A stretch of DNA of 26,344 nucleotides from contig CAYUFT010000019.1 of NCBI GenBank assembly GCA_964444115.1, positions 1 through 26,344 on the forward strand, written 5' to 3'. A program made the translations under genes and the position numbers. The notes beneath the pieces are model-generated. The model saw nothing but the letters and a program-made list of their open reading frames with translations, was not told the DNA's origin and made no database searches. The stretch's first letter is position 1. Each line of letters begins with the position of its first letter. Below, one piece after another: positions 14,882-22,136 of this stretch. Origin of the DNA: UBA349 sp964444115 (GTDB lineage Archaea > Methanobacteriota > Methanobacteria > Methanobacteriales > Methanobacteriaceae).

Positions 14882-16258
14882 ATGAAAAAAAAGATTCTTA
14901 TTGTGGAAGATGAAGCATTAACTTCAATGGAACTAGAGGCAAATCTCCAAATATGGGGTTACGAACCATTATTAACACCAGCAGGTCAGGAGGCGATTGA
15001 GCTAGCATTAAAACACCACCCAGAACTTATTTTAATGGATATTGTTTTAGAAGGTGAAATGGATGGTGTAAAGGCTATAGAAAAAATCAAAGAGAGTTAT
15101 GATGTACCTGTGATTTATTTATCAGCTTATAATGATGAAAAAACACGAGAAAGGGCCAAATATACTCTCCCACATAGTTTTATTAGCAAACCTTTTGATC
15201 GTCATGAATTAAAATTTGGCATAGAACTGGCCTTAACCAAAAGCGATTTAGAAAAAAAGCTTAAGGACAGTGAAAAACGTTACCGTTTGCTGGCAGATAA
15301 TTCAACGGACCTGATATCAATTCATGATAATCAAGGTTTAGTCCAGTATGTTTCACCGTCTTGTGAGTTTCTTTTAGGTTACAAACCTGCAGAAATCATT
15401 GGAAAAGATTGTGCTAATGTAGTTCATCCACAAGACCAGAAATTTGTAGAAGAATTTTTCTCTAAACTATCAAAAACCTATGAAAGTCTTACTATTGAAT
15501 TTAGAATCTTAAAAAAAGATGGAAATTATGTCTGGCTAGAAACAACCAGTAAAAAAATCATTGATAAAGATTCTGATTTGATCCAGATTATTGCCACCAG
15601 TAGAGACATCTCATTAAGAAAAAATGTTGAAGAAGAACTTAAAGAGTCTCTTGAAGAGAAAAAAATGCTTATTCGAGAAGTTAATCATCGAGTTAAAAAC
15701 AATTTAATGGTTATTTCCAGTTTATTGAATTTACAATCAAGATACATTGATAATGAAGAAGCTAAGCAAATTTTAGAAGATAGTCAGAACAGGGCCCGTT
15801 CTATGGCTTTAGTTCATGAAAGGCTTTATAAATCATCTGATTTAAAAAATTTAAACTTTGGAGAATATACTAGTTCAATTGCCACCGATCTCCTACGGGG
15901 GCATCAAAACAAAAATAAAAGTATTAAATTAGAACTATCATTAGAAGATATACCTTTAGATGTCAACATATCCATACCAATGGGCCTAATACTTAATGAA
16001 CTGGTCGCAAATGCATTAAAACACGCTTTTCCAGATGATACCATAGGTACCGTGCAGATAAAGCTAAGTGAAAATGAAAATAAATTTGTAGTTCTTGAAG
16101 TTTCAGATAATGGAAAGGGACTTCCTGAAAGCTTTGATATAAATAATATTAACTCGCTTGGTTTTGAGATAGTGAATACCTTGGTGTGTCAAATTGCTGG
16201 GAAATTAACTATCCAAAGCGAAAATGGAACTCAAATAAAAGTTGAATTTGAAATTTAA
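14882..16258 (+). CDS. Hybrid response regulator-PAS-histidine kinase (HisKA_2 type)
   Basis: 458 residues, no membrane segments, so a cytoplasmic sensor. Receiver domain 1-118 has the acidic pair Glu9/Asp10, phospho-acceptor Asp53, Ser81 and Lys103. A PAS domain spans about 128-245 and ends in the PAC-like ATSRDIS. A short coiled stretch leads to the phosphorylatable His259 in REVNHRVKNN, the HisKA_2/LytS-like type. The ATPase domain has the N box LNELVANALKHAF (Asn362, Asn367) and the G1 box DNGKGL (389-394). Phosphate probably passes into or out of the receiver through a partner kinase or regulator, none of which is adjacent. The PAS ligand (redox, light or small molecule) is unknown. Such REC-PAS-kinase proteins are common in Methanobacterium-type genomes. 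Confidence 0.92.
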   Translation: MKKKILIVEDEALTSMELEANLQIWGYEPLLTPAGQEAIELALKHHPELILMDIVLEGEMDGVKAIEKIKESYDVPVIYLSAYNDEKTRERAKYTLPHSFISKPFDRHELKFGIELALTKSDLEKKLKDSEKRYRLLADNSTDLISIHDNQGLVQYVSPSCEFLLGYKPAEIIGKDCANVVHPQDQKFVEEFFSKLSKTYESLTIEFRILKKDGNYVWLETTSKKIIDKDSDLIQIIATSRDISLRKNVEEELKESLEEKKMLIREVNHRVKNNLMVISSLLNLQSRYIDNEEAKQILEDSQNRARSMALVHERLYKSSDLKNLNFGEYTSSIATDLLRGHQNKNKSIKLELSLEDIPLDVNISIPMGLILNELVANALKHAFPDDTIGTVQIKLSENENKFVVLEVSDNGKGLPESFDINNINSLGFEIVNTLVCQIAGKLTIQSENGTQIKVEFEI

Positions 16259-16304
16259 TTAATTTTTTAGATAGATATCTTTAAGGAATAGATATTATTA
16301 ATTT

Positions 16305-16475
16305 TCATTTTTCACGGGGTGTGGCCACACATCTTACATTCTTTTCAGTTTTATTGCAAACTCTTGCTTGACATGAACTTTTTTGCTTATGCCAATCATG
16401 ATGAGTACAATTTTCATGAGGACATTTATATGAATCCTGGCACATCAAGTATCCCTTTTTAAACATTACACCCAT
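16305..16475 (-). CDS. Small Cys/His-rich protein, 56 residues
   Basis: An ATG at 16475 opens a 56-codon frame ending in TGA at 16305. It has six cysteines (12, 18, 23, 35, 40, 49) and several histidines, with CPHENCTHHDWH and CQARVC as dense clusters, suggesting one or two zinc sites. GGGGATTAAA immediately before the ATG is a plausible ribosome site. The ORF fills the gap between the kinase stop and the tRNA gene and overlaps nothing else. I do not recognise the family. Composition far from the random A/T background argues that it is real. Possible roles include nucleic-acid or protein binding; none is shown. Confidence 0.65.
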   Translation of the reverse strand: MGVMFKKGYLMCQDSYKCPHENCTHHDWHKQKSSCQARVCNKTEKNVRCVATPREK

Positions 16476-16613
16476 TTTAATCCCCTACCTATTTTTAATT
16501 AATAAGGATACTATATTTTTAAAAATTAGGCATTTTATCTGGATATATTATATGATTATTTATAAAATAATTTATTATCAAAAATAAATTTATATAATAA
16601 CAATACTGGCCTG

Positions 16614-16630
16614 AAAAAAATTTATTTTTA
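16614..16630 (-). terminator. T-tract terminator of tRNA-Thr
   Basis: Immediately after the tRNA 3' end the minus strand reads TAAAAATAAATTTTTTT. Oligo-T runs of this kind end transcription in archaea. Confidence 0.45.
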
Positions 16631-16703
16631 AGCCTCGAGCGGGAATTGAACCCGCGGCCTCGGGATTACGAATCCCGCGCTCTACCTACTAAGCTATCGA
16701 GGC
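16631..16703 (-). tRNA. tRNA-Thr (anticodon CGT)
   Basis: A 73-base cloverleaf on the minus strand. The acceptor GCCTCGA pairs with TCGAGGC; the D arm is GCTT...GAGC; the anticodon arm CGGGA-TTCGTAA-TCCCG presents CGT, which reads ACG; the variable loop has five bases; the T arm GCGGG-TTCAATT-CCCGC is perfect. The discriminator is T, as in archaeal tRNA-Thr, and CCA is not encoded. No intron. It stands alone between the small Cys-rich gene and the MBL gene. Confidence 0.96.
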
Positions 16704-16734
16704 ATTGAATCTTTATTTTGTATTAGTTTTGAAA

Positions 16735-16742
16735 TATATATT
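16735..16742 (-). promoter_or_regulatory. TATA box of tRNA-Thr
   Basis: AATATATA on the minus strand is centred about 35 bases before the mature 5' end, predicting a short leader of roughly nine bases for RNase P to remove. Confidence 0.4.
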
Positions 16743-16850
16743 ATATTATACTGGTATTTATCCATATTAATGTTTATTAAATAAAATAGAAATTTCTTTC
16801 ACAGCTCTGTTCGTAGAAAATCATTATTTTTGCGAATAATTTTATTCCCA

Positions 16851-17660
16851 TTAAAATTCATCCAAGCTTTGCTGTGAATATGAAAATTCATCCAGGTTAA
16901 GTTTCATCCCATCCCTAGCAGATAAAACCCTAACTCCGGTTTCATCACTGATTCGTCGGGCCTCCTCTTCAGGATTATTCATTATCATTTTCATTCCTAA
17001 ATGAGTCATAATGGCCATTTTAGGTTTAACTTCATCTATCAATTTAGCGAAATCATTGACGCACATGTGGCCTCGAATTCTTTCAGCATGGGGCCTAATA
17101 ACACTCCCAATTAATATATCTGCACCGTCATGATACTTATGTAAATTATCAAAGTATTCTGTATCTGAAGTGTAGGAAATAGTCAGATTTTCATCTTCTA
17201 TTCTGAAACCCACACCAGTTGGATCGCCATGAACCGTTTTAGTGCCCCGAATTTTTAAATTATCCCATTTTATTAATTTATTTGCTCCTAAAATAGAGAC
17301 ATCCGGTTTATTTAGATGATAAGATGAAATACATGGCCCCCATTCTTTATATCCTTCAATAACACTCAAGCTGCCTAAAACAACTCCTTTTTTTCGAGTC
17401 ATTCCCTTAGTGAATGCCTCAATTAAAACCTCTGCATCAGTGTAATGGTCCGTGTGTGAGTGAGAAACCATAATACCATTTAGCTTCAGAGGATCTAATC
17501 CAAATTGGTAGCTCCTTACCAATGCTCCAGGCCCAGGATCAATGTGGATATTTTTGCCATCAATACCATCTATTCTAAATCCGCCAGTCATCCGTTTCTG
17601 GGTAATGGTAGCGAAATCGTCCACCACCACTTCCCAAGAAATTAAGTTCCATTTCTTCAC
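16851..17660 (-). CDS. MBL-fold metallo-hydrolase
   Basis: 269 residues. The zinc motif SHSHTDH is at 66-72, with further likely ligands His144 (TVHGDPTG), Asp166 (YTSDTEYF) and His220 (IMTHLGMKM), giving a two-metal site. The fold covers hydrolases acting on phosphodiesters, thioesters and lactones; this subtype, which begins with a 'GGFRIDG...IHIDPGPG' type strand pair, is conserved in archaea without a settled substrate, as far as I know. The only start is GTG at 17660, since a stop lies two codons upstream; the ribosome site is weak. It has 236 bases of upstream AT-rich sequence, so it probably stands alone. RNase Z-like or phosphodiesterase activity is possible but unproven. Confidence 0.85.
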   Translation of the reverse strand: MKKWNLISWEVVVDDFATITQKRMTGGFRIDGIDGKNIHIDPGPGALVRSYQFGLDPLKLNGIMVSHSHTDHYTDAEVLIEAFTKGMTRKKGVVLGSLSVIEGYKEWGPCISSYHLNKPDVSILGANKLIKWDNLKIRGTKTVHGDPTGVGFRIEDENLTISYTSDTEYFDNLHKYHDGADILIGSVIRPHAERIRGHMCVNDFAKLIDEVKPKMAIMTHLGMKMIMNNPEEEARRISDETGVRVLSARDGMKLNLDEFSYSQQSLDEF

Positions 17661-17896
17661 CCATTAATTTGTTTTATCTTCTTAAAAGCCTTTGATTAAA
17701 TTAATCCAGTTAAAAATGGATACAATTTTTAAATTAGCTTCAAATAAGATTGATTTTTGCCATTTAATTTAAAATCTATTTAGTTAATGTGAAATAATGT
17801 AAATATGTAAAAATATTTATTTTTAATAATATTATAAAATTATTGCATTATTAATAATAAAATTTTGTGTTAGTTTCTAATAATAATTTATGCAAT

Positions 17897-18823
17897 TTAT
17901 TCTGTTTTACAAAGTATAACGTCACAGCGAAGTGCAGAATTATTACGTTTTAGACAAAGGTTTTCATTTTCTATAACTGCCACATCACCCACCAAAACAT
18001 CGTTAGGTTTGTCCGAATACATCAAAACTTTTTCACCAGGCAGGGCCACTGGTTTCCACCTATTATCAAAAGCCCGCACATTTTTACCTAAAATAATTTC
18101 CAGCAGGTCTTCATCAATGGAAACAACACGGCCAATTTCCCCCTCAGTGAGAATATTAGAGGCCAGTTTAATGGATTCTGCCTTTTCCAGAAGATCATTT
18201 TGAAGTTTTTCTCTCCATTTTTTGAGAAGTTTAACATCCCGCAGTATAGTTTCTCTTAATAACTTTTGAGCTTCCTTTTTATCTAATTTAGGATGTTTGA
18301 TAAAAATATCGTTTTCAGAACTAATTGAAGGAGATATTTTGGCCACTTCAGTCATTACCTCCTTAAAAATATCAGATATCTCATTTAGGCTTGTTTTATT
18401 TTCCCATCGCTTTGTAATAATTTCATTGGCCATTTTTTTAGTTATCTTATTTCCAAAAACAACTATGGAACTTTCACCTTTTTCCATTTTAGCTATGTCC
18501 GAACCTAATAACTCCACAAGTTGATAGCCATTAGTTGTTCCATAAATACGCCGTCTTTTAGTTTCAAATGGGCTTTTAACACTTACTTCACCAACGACAA
18601 CCTCACCTACGCTGCGAACTTTACAAACATCATCACTAATTTTAAGGGTTATTCCCAAATCTAGTGCCCTTGCCTGCAATTCGCTATCATTAATAATTGC
18701 TCCCACATATAACTCTTCTTCTAATTGTTCCCTATTAGATTTATCTCCAAAGTAAGCAATTCTTCTCTTGTCACCAGCAATTACGCAACCTTTACTGCCA
18801 ATATAAGACATTATAAGACTCAT
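17897..18823 (-). CDS. Methanogen conserved protein with Ntn-hydrolase-like N-terminus (probably DUF2121)
   Basis: 308 residues. I think this is the methanogen family catalogued as DUF2121, from memory. The N-terminus MSLIMSYIGSKGCVIAGDKR closely resembles a mature proteasome beta subunit. After Met removal, Ser would be residue 1 and Asp-Lys-Arg would fall at 17-19, as in proteasomes. The middle (about 170-225) is helical and highly charged (KKWREKLQNDLLEKAESIKL). The C-terminal ~80 residues look beta-rich, with GEIGRVVSI and GEKVLMY, suggesting a separate small barrel. An Ntn-type hydrolase is inferred; no lysine equivalent to Lys33 is obvious, so activity is uncertain. GGATGTG precedes the ATG. 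No neighbour explains it. Confidence 0.72.
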   Translation of the reverse strand: MSLIMSYIGSKGCVIAGDKRRIAYFGDKSNREQLEEELYVGAIINDSELQARALDLGITLKISDDVCKVRSVGEVVVGEVSVKSPFETKRRRIYGTTNGYQLVELLGSDIAKMEKGESSIVVFGNKITKKMANEIITKRWENKTSLNEISDIFKEVMTEVAKISPSISSENDIFIKHPKLDKKEAQKLLRETILRDVKLLKKWREKLQNDLLEKAESIKLASNILTEGEIGRVVSIDEDLLEIILGKNVRAFDNRWKPVALPGEKVLMYSDKPNDVLVGDVAVIENENLCLKRNNSALRCDVILCKTE

Positions 18824-19184
18824 AAAAACACATCCATATTATTATTAGCATTTGTATTATAAATTTGTTAAACCAATTATTAGAATAAAATTTTATTTAA
18901 AATTCTATCTAATCCTATGATTAATTTTAATTTAAATAAATTTGAATTTAATTATTTCAGATTGTAAAGTTTCTATTTCTATTTAAGTTCAGTAGTTTTT
19001 ATATTTTTCATTTTCAGAGGGAAAATAATGATACATTTATTTAAATTTAACTACAAATTATTAACAAGATAATTATTGAAAAAAATAGATATCAATCACA
19101 ATTAATGAATTAATAAAGCCCCAAAAAATAGAATTTAACTAATCAAACGGAACTAATGAAAAATATATGGTGGATGGTTAAAAA
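18824..19184. other. Divergent intergenic region, 361 bases
   Basis: It separates the Ntn-like gene (minus) and the DUF1697 gene (plus). The only coding candidate is a 14-residue frame at 19028-19072 with AGAGGG upstream. Several TATA-like stretches exist. No strong inverted repeats were seen. Confidence 0.5.
19028..19072 (+). CDS. Possible 14-residue mini-ORF with a ribosome site
   Basis: ATG at 19028 follows AGAGGGAAAATA and a TATA-like TTTTATATTTTT, and reads MIHLFKFNYKLLTR then TAA. It could be a leader peptide of the following gene, a degraded gene end or chance. There is no evidence of function. Confidence 0.15.
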   Translation: MIHLFKFNYKLLTR

Positions 19185-19727
19185 ATGGTCCAGTATGTAG
19201 CTCTACTTAGAGGAATAACTCCTTCTAACTCCAATATGCATAATAATAAGTTAAGGAGTCTTTTTGAAGATATTGGTTTTCAAAATGTTCAAACAGTTCT
19301 CTCCAGTGGTAATGTCTTGTTTGAAAGTCAAACCTCCAATACATCCCAAATCGAGGACATAATTGAAAAATCACTTCCAGAGAAGCTAAATTTTAAAAGT
19401 ACAACCATTGTTCTTAGTAGAGATGACTTACAATCTCTGGTCAATTCAGAACCATTTAATGGGCAGAGTGATACTTCTCAATGCAAATTGAATGTCACTT
19501 TTTTAAAGAATAAACCTAAAACTAATATTGAATTTCCCTATCATTTCGAAAATAATGGCTTTGTCATTTTAGGAATGCATGAGAATGCTATTTGTAGTAT
19601 AGTTGACTTAACTAGGACAAAAACACCGAATTTAATGCATTGGATGGAAAAGGAATTCGGTAAAAATTTGACAACTAGAACCTGGAGAACTATTAATAGA
19701 ATTCTCAAAAGACTGGATGAAGCCTAA
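19185..19727 (+). CDS. DUF1697 family protein
   Basis: 180 residues. The family pattern is clear: YVALLRGI at 4-11, a helix with LRSLFEDIGFQNVQTV, the LSSGNVLF strand at 39-46, and the closing TRTWRTINRILKRL. DUF1697 proteins are small alpha/beta proteins common in bacteria and some archaea, without an established function. The usual 'GINVGG' after the first strand is replaced here by GITPSNSN. GGTGGATGG lies before the ATG. Single gene, upstream of the DUF255 protein by 140 bases; a common transcript is possible. The likely bacterial origin of the family hints at old horizontal gain. Confidence 0.85.
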   Translation: MVQYVALLRGITPSNSNMHNNKLRSLFEDIGFQNVQTVLSSGNVLFESQTSNTSQIEDIIEKSLPEKLNFKSTTIVLSRDDLQSLVNSEPFNGQSDTSQCKLNVTFLKNKPKTNIEFPYHFENNGFVILGMHENAICSIVDLTRTKTPNLMHWMEKEFGKNLTTRTWRTINRILKRLDEA

Positions 19728-19867
19728 TTCAAACATTCCACATCATTTCAATTATTATACCATTTTAATCCCCCAAATTAACTATAATTAATAATAATTC
19801 CATTTTAACACTTTAAATTATTCTTATTCCATATAAATTAGATTTTAGAATTTATTGAGGAATAAAA

Positions 19868-22012
19868 ATGTCTTACCCCGATCGAGAATCAAAAAATAAG
19901 TACCAAAATAGATTAATTAAAGAAAAAAGCCCCTATCTCCAACAGCATGCTTATAATCCTGTGGATTGGCATCCATGGGGTGAAGAAGCATTTAATAAGT
20001 CAGAAACAGAAAATAAACCCATTTTTCTATCGATTGGATATTCAACTTGTCATTGGTGCCATGTAATGGCCCATGAATCATTTGAAGATCCTGAAATAGG
20101 CAAGCTAATTAATGAAGCATTTATTCCCATTAAGGTCGATCGAGAGGAAAGGCCAGAGATAGATAATATCTACATGAATGTCTGTCAAATGATGACGGGA
20201 AGTGGTGGCTGGCCATTAACCATAATATTGACCCCTCATAAAAAACCTTTTTTTGCAGGGACTTATTTTCCCAGAGAAAGCCAATCTGGACGTATAGGTC
20301 TTAAAGAGCTAATTAAAAATATACAAGTTTTATGGGATGAAAATCCTCAGGAAGCCATAAAATCAGCAGATAAAGTTGTTGCCGTATTAAAACAGATTTC
20401 TGAAAACGTTCCTGGTGAACTTCTCAGTGAGGAAATTTTTGATGAAACCTATCAATCCCTAGAAGAAAGTTTTGATTATGATTATGGTGGTTTTGGAATG
20501 ATACAAAAATTCCCAAGCCCCACTAATATTTTTTTCTTACTAAGACACTGGCAGCGGACTTTAAATCCTAATTCTTTAAATATGACCATGATTACGCTGA
20601 ATAATATGTACTATGGTGGAATTCATGACCATATAGGATTTGGTTTCCACCGTTACACTGTAGACCCTCAGTGGTTGGTTCCTCATTTTGAAAAGATGTT
20701 ATATGACCAGGCCTTGATTTCTATGGCTTATTTAGAAGCATTTCAAGTAACAGGAAATATGCTCTATCAAAATATTGCCAAAGAAGTTTTTGAATATGTA
20801 ATTCGAGATATGCAATCACCAAAAGGTGGTTTTTATTCTGCAGAGGACGCCGACAGTGAGGGAGTTGAAGGTAAATTTTACCTATGGAGAAAAAGCGACA
20901 TAGCACGCCTTTTAGGAGAGGATGCTCCTTTAATCTGTGAATTGTTCAATATTTCAACTTTAGGAAATTTTGAAGAAGAATCTACTGGAAAACAGAACGG
21001 AAAGAATATATTCCATTTAAAAAATTCTTTAAATGATTTTGCTAATGAAAAAGGCCTTGAACTTGATGATCTAGTAAAAACTGTTGCCCGATGCCGTGAA
21101 AAACTTTTTAATCATAGAAAAAATCGAATACATCCCCAAAAAGACGATAAAATCCTGACTGATTGGAATGGACTCATGATTGCAGCCTTAGCTCGTGGAT
21201 TCAAGGTTATTGGCAGTGAAAAGTACTTAGAATCCGCCAAAAAAGCTGCTGATTTCATTTTAAATAATTTATATCAAAATGGAAAATTAATGCATCGATA
21301 TAAAGACGGAGAATCCGCAGTTGATGGGAATTTAGATGATTATTCATTTCTAATTTGGGGCCTGATGGAACTATACTCTGCTACCTTTGAAATTAAATAT
21401 TTAGAATATGCATTTAGTTTAAGTGAAACTCTGGTTAATCATTTTTTAGATGAAAAATCAGGAGGATTCTATTTTACTTCCGATGATGCAGAAGAAATAA
21501 TTTTAAGGAAAAAAGAAAGTTATGATAGTGCTATTCCATCTGGAAATTCAGTACAGATGATGAATTTATTGAAAATGGGTCATATAAGTGAAGATGAATC
21601 ATTAAAAGAAATGGCCTTTGGTATAGAGCGTTATTTCACTGAAAAGATAAAAAGATCCCCTTTGGCCCATACCAACATGATAAATGCTATTGATTTTAGA
21701 TTAGGACCTTCTTATAATATTCTTACTGTTTGCAAGGATGAAAATCAATTCTTAAAGATGCGTGAAAAACTTAGAGCAGATTTATCTTTAAGATATATTC
21801 CCAATCTTACAATTCTAAATATAACTCCCATAGAAAGAAAGGAAGAAAATTCTAAAGAGAATCAGAGTTTAAAATTGCCATTTGAAGTTTCAGAATCATT
21901 AAAAGCTAAAAAATCTCTGCAAAATAGGTGTACATTCTATGTATGTAGTGATAAAGATTGTAAACCTCCTTTAACTGAAATTAAAAAATTATTAAAAGTT
22001 ATTGAACCATAA
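19868..22012 (+). CDS. DUF255/YyaL-type protein: thioredoxin fold plus alpha/alpha-barrel
   Basis: 714 residues. The N-terminal thioredoxin-like domain (about 10-170) begins with NRLIKEKSPYLQQHAYNPVD and has the redox motif STCHWCHVM (Cys61, Cys64), DREERPEIDN and GSGGWPLTIILTP. The rest resembles an alpha/alpha toroid like that of N-acylglucosamine 2-epimerases and glycosidases, with HFEKMLYDQA, YSAEDADSEG and LTDWNGLMIAALARG. This is the YyaL/SPATA20 family; its biochemical role is unresolved, and proposals include redox-linked sugar or protein processing. It has no signal peptide or membrane segment, so it is cytoplasmic. TGAGGAATAAAA precedes the ATG. Full length for the family. Confidence 0.92.
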   Translation: MSYPDRESKNKYQNRLIKEKSPYLQQHAYNPVDWHPWGEEAFNKSETENKPIFLSIGYSTCHWCHVMAHESFEDPEIGKLINEAFIPIKVDREERPEIDNIYMNVCQMMTGSGGWPLTIILTPHKKPFFAGTYFPRESQSGRIGLKELIKNIQVLWDENPQEAIKSADKVVAVLKQISENVPGELLSEEIFDETYQSLEESFDYDYGGFGMIQKFPSPTNIFFLLRHWQRTLNPNSLNMTMITLNNMYYGGIHDHIGFGFHRYTVDPQWLVPHFEKMLYDQALISMAYLEAFQVTGNMLYQNIAKEVFEYVIRDMQSPKGGFYSAEDADSEGVEGKFYLWRKSDIARLLGEDAPLICELFNISTLGNFEEESTGKQNGKNIFHLKNSLNDFANEKGLELDDLVKTVARCREKLFNHRKNRIHPQKDDKILTDWNGLMIAALARGFKVIGSEKYLESAKKAADFILNNLYQNGKLMHRYKDGESAVDGNLDDYSFLIWGLMELYSATFEIKYLEYAFSLSETLVNHFLDEKSGGFYFTSDDAEEIILRKKESYDSAIPSGNSVQMMNLLKMGHISEDESLKEMAFGIERYFTEKIKRSPLAHTNMINAIDFRLGPSYNILTVCKDENQFLKMREKLRADLSLRYIPNLTILNITPIERKEENSKENQSLKLPFEVSESLKAKKSLQNRCTFYVCSDKDCKPPLTEIKKLLKVIEP

Positions 22013-22089
22013 AATTGAGACATATCCCATATCCTATTTATGAACGATATATATCTCCGTGAATTTAAAAGGATTCTTAAAATTAAAAA

Positions 22090-22104
22090 ATGATTATTTA
22101 TCAT
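22090..22104. promoter_or_regulatory. Inverted repeat upstream of the copper ATPase, candidate operator
   Basis: ATGAT-TATTT-ATCAT lies about 33 bases before the ATPase ATG, where a repressor could block transcription or the leader could fold. The arms are only five bases, so chance is a real possibility. Confidence 0.25.
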
Positions 22105-22136
22105 ATTAATCAAAATAATGCTATTTGAGAGATAAT

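Noticed and set aside
16261..16304. AGATA-GA-TATCT hairpin as a regulatory element
   Set aside because: The stem has five A/T-rich pairs with a two-base loop that would not form well; the adjacent T-run alone suffices as a terminator.
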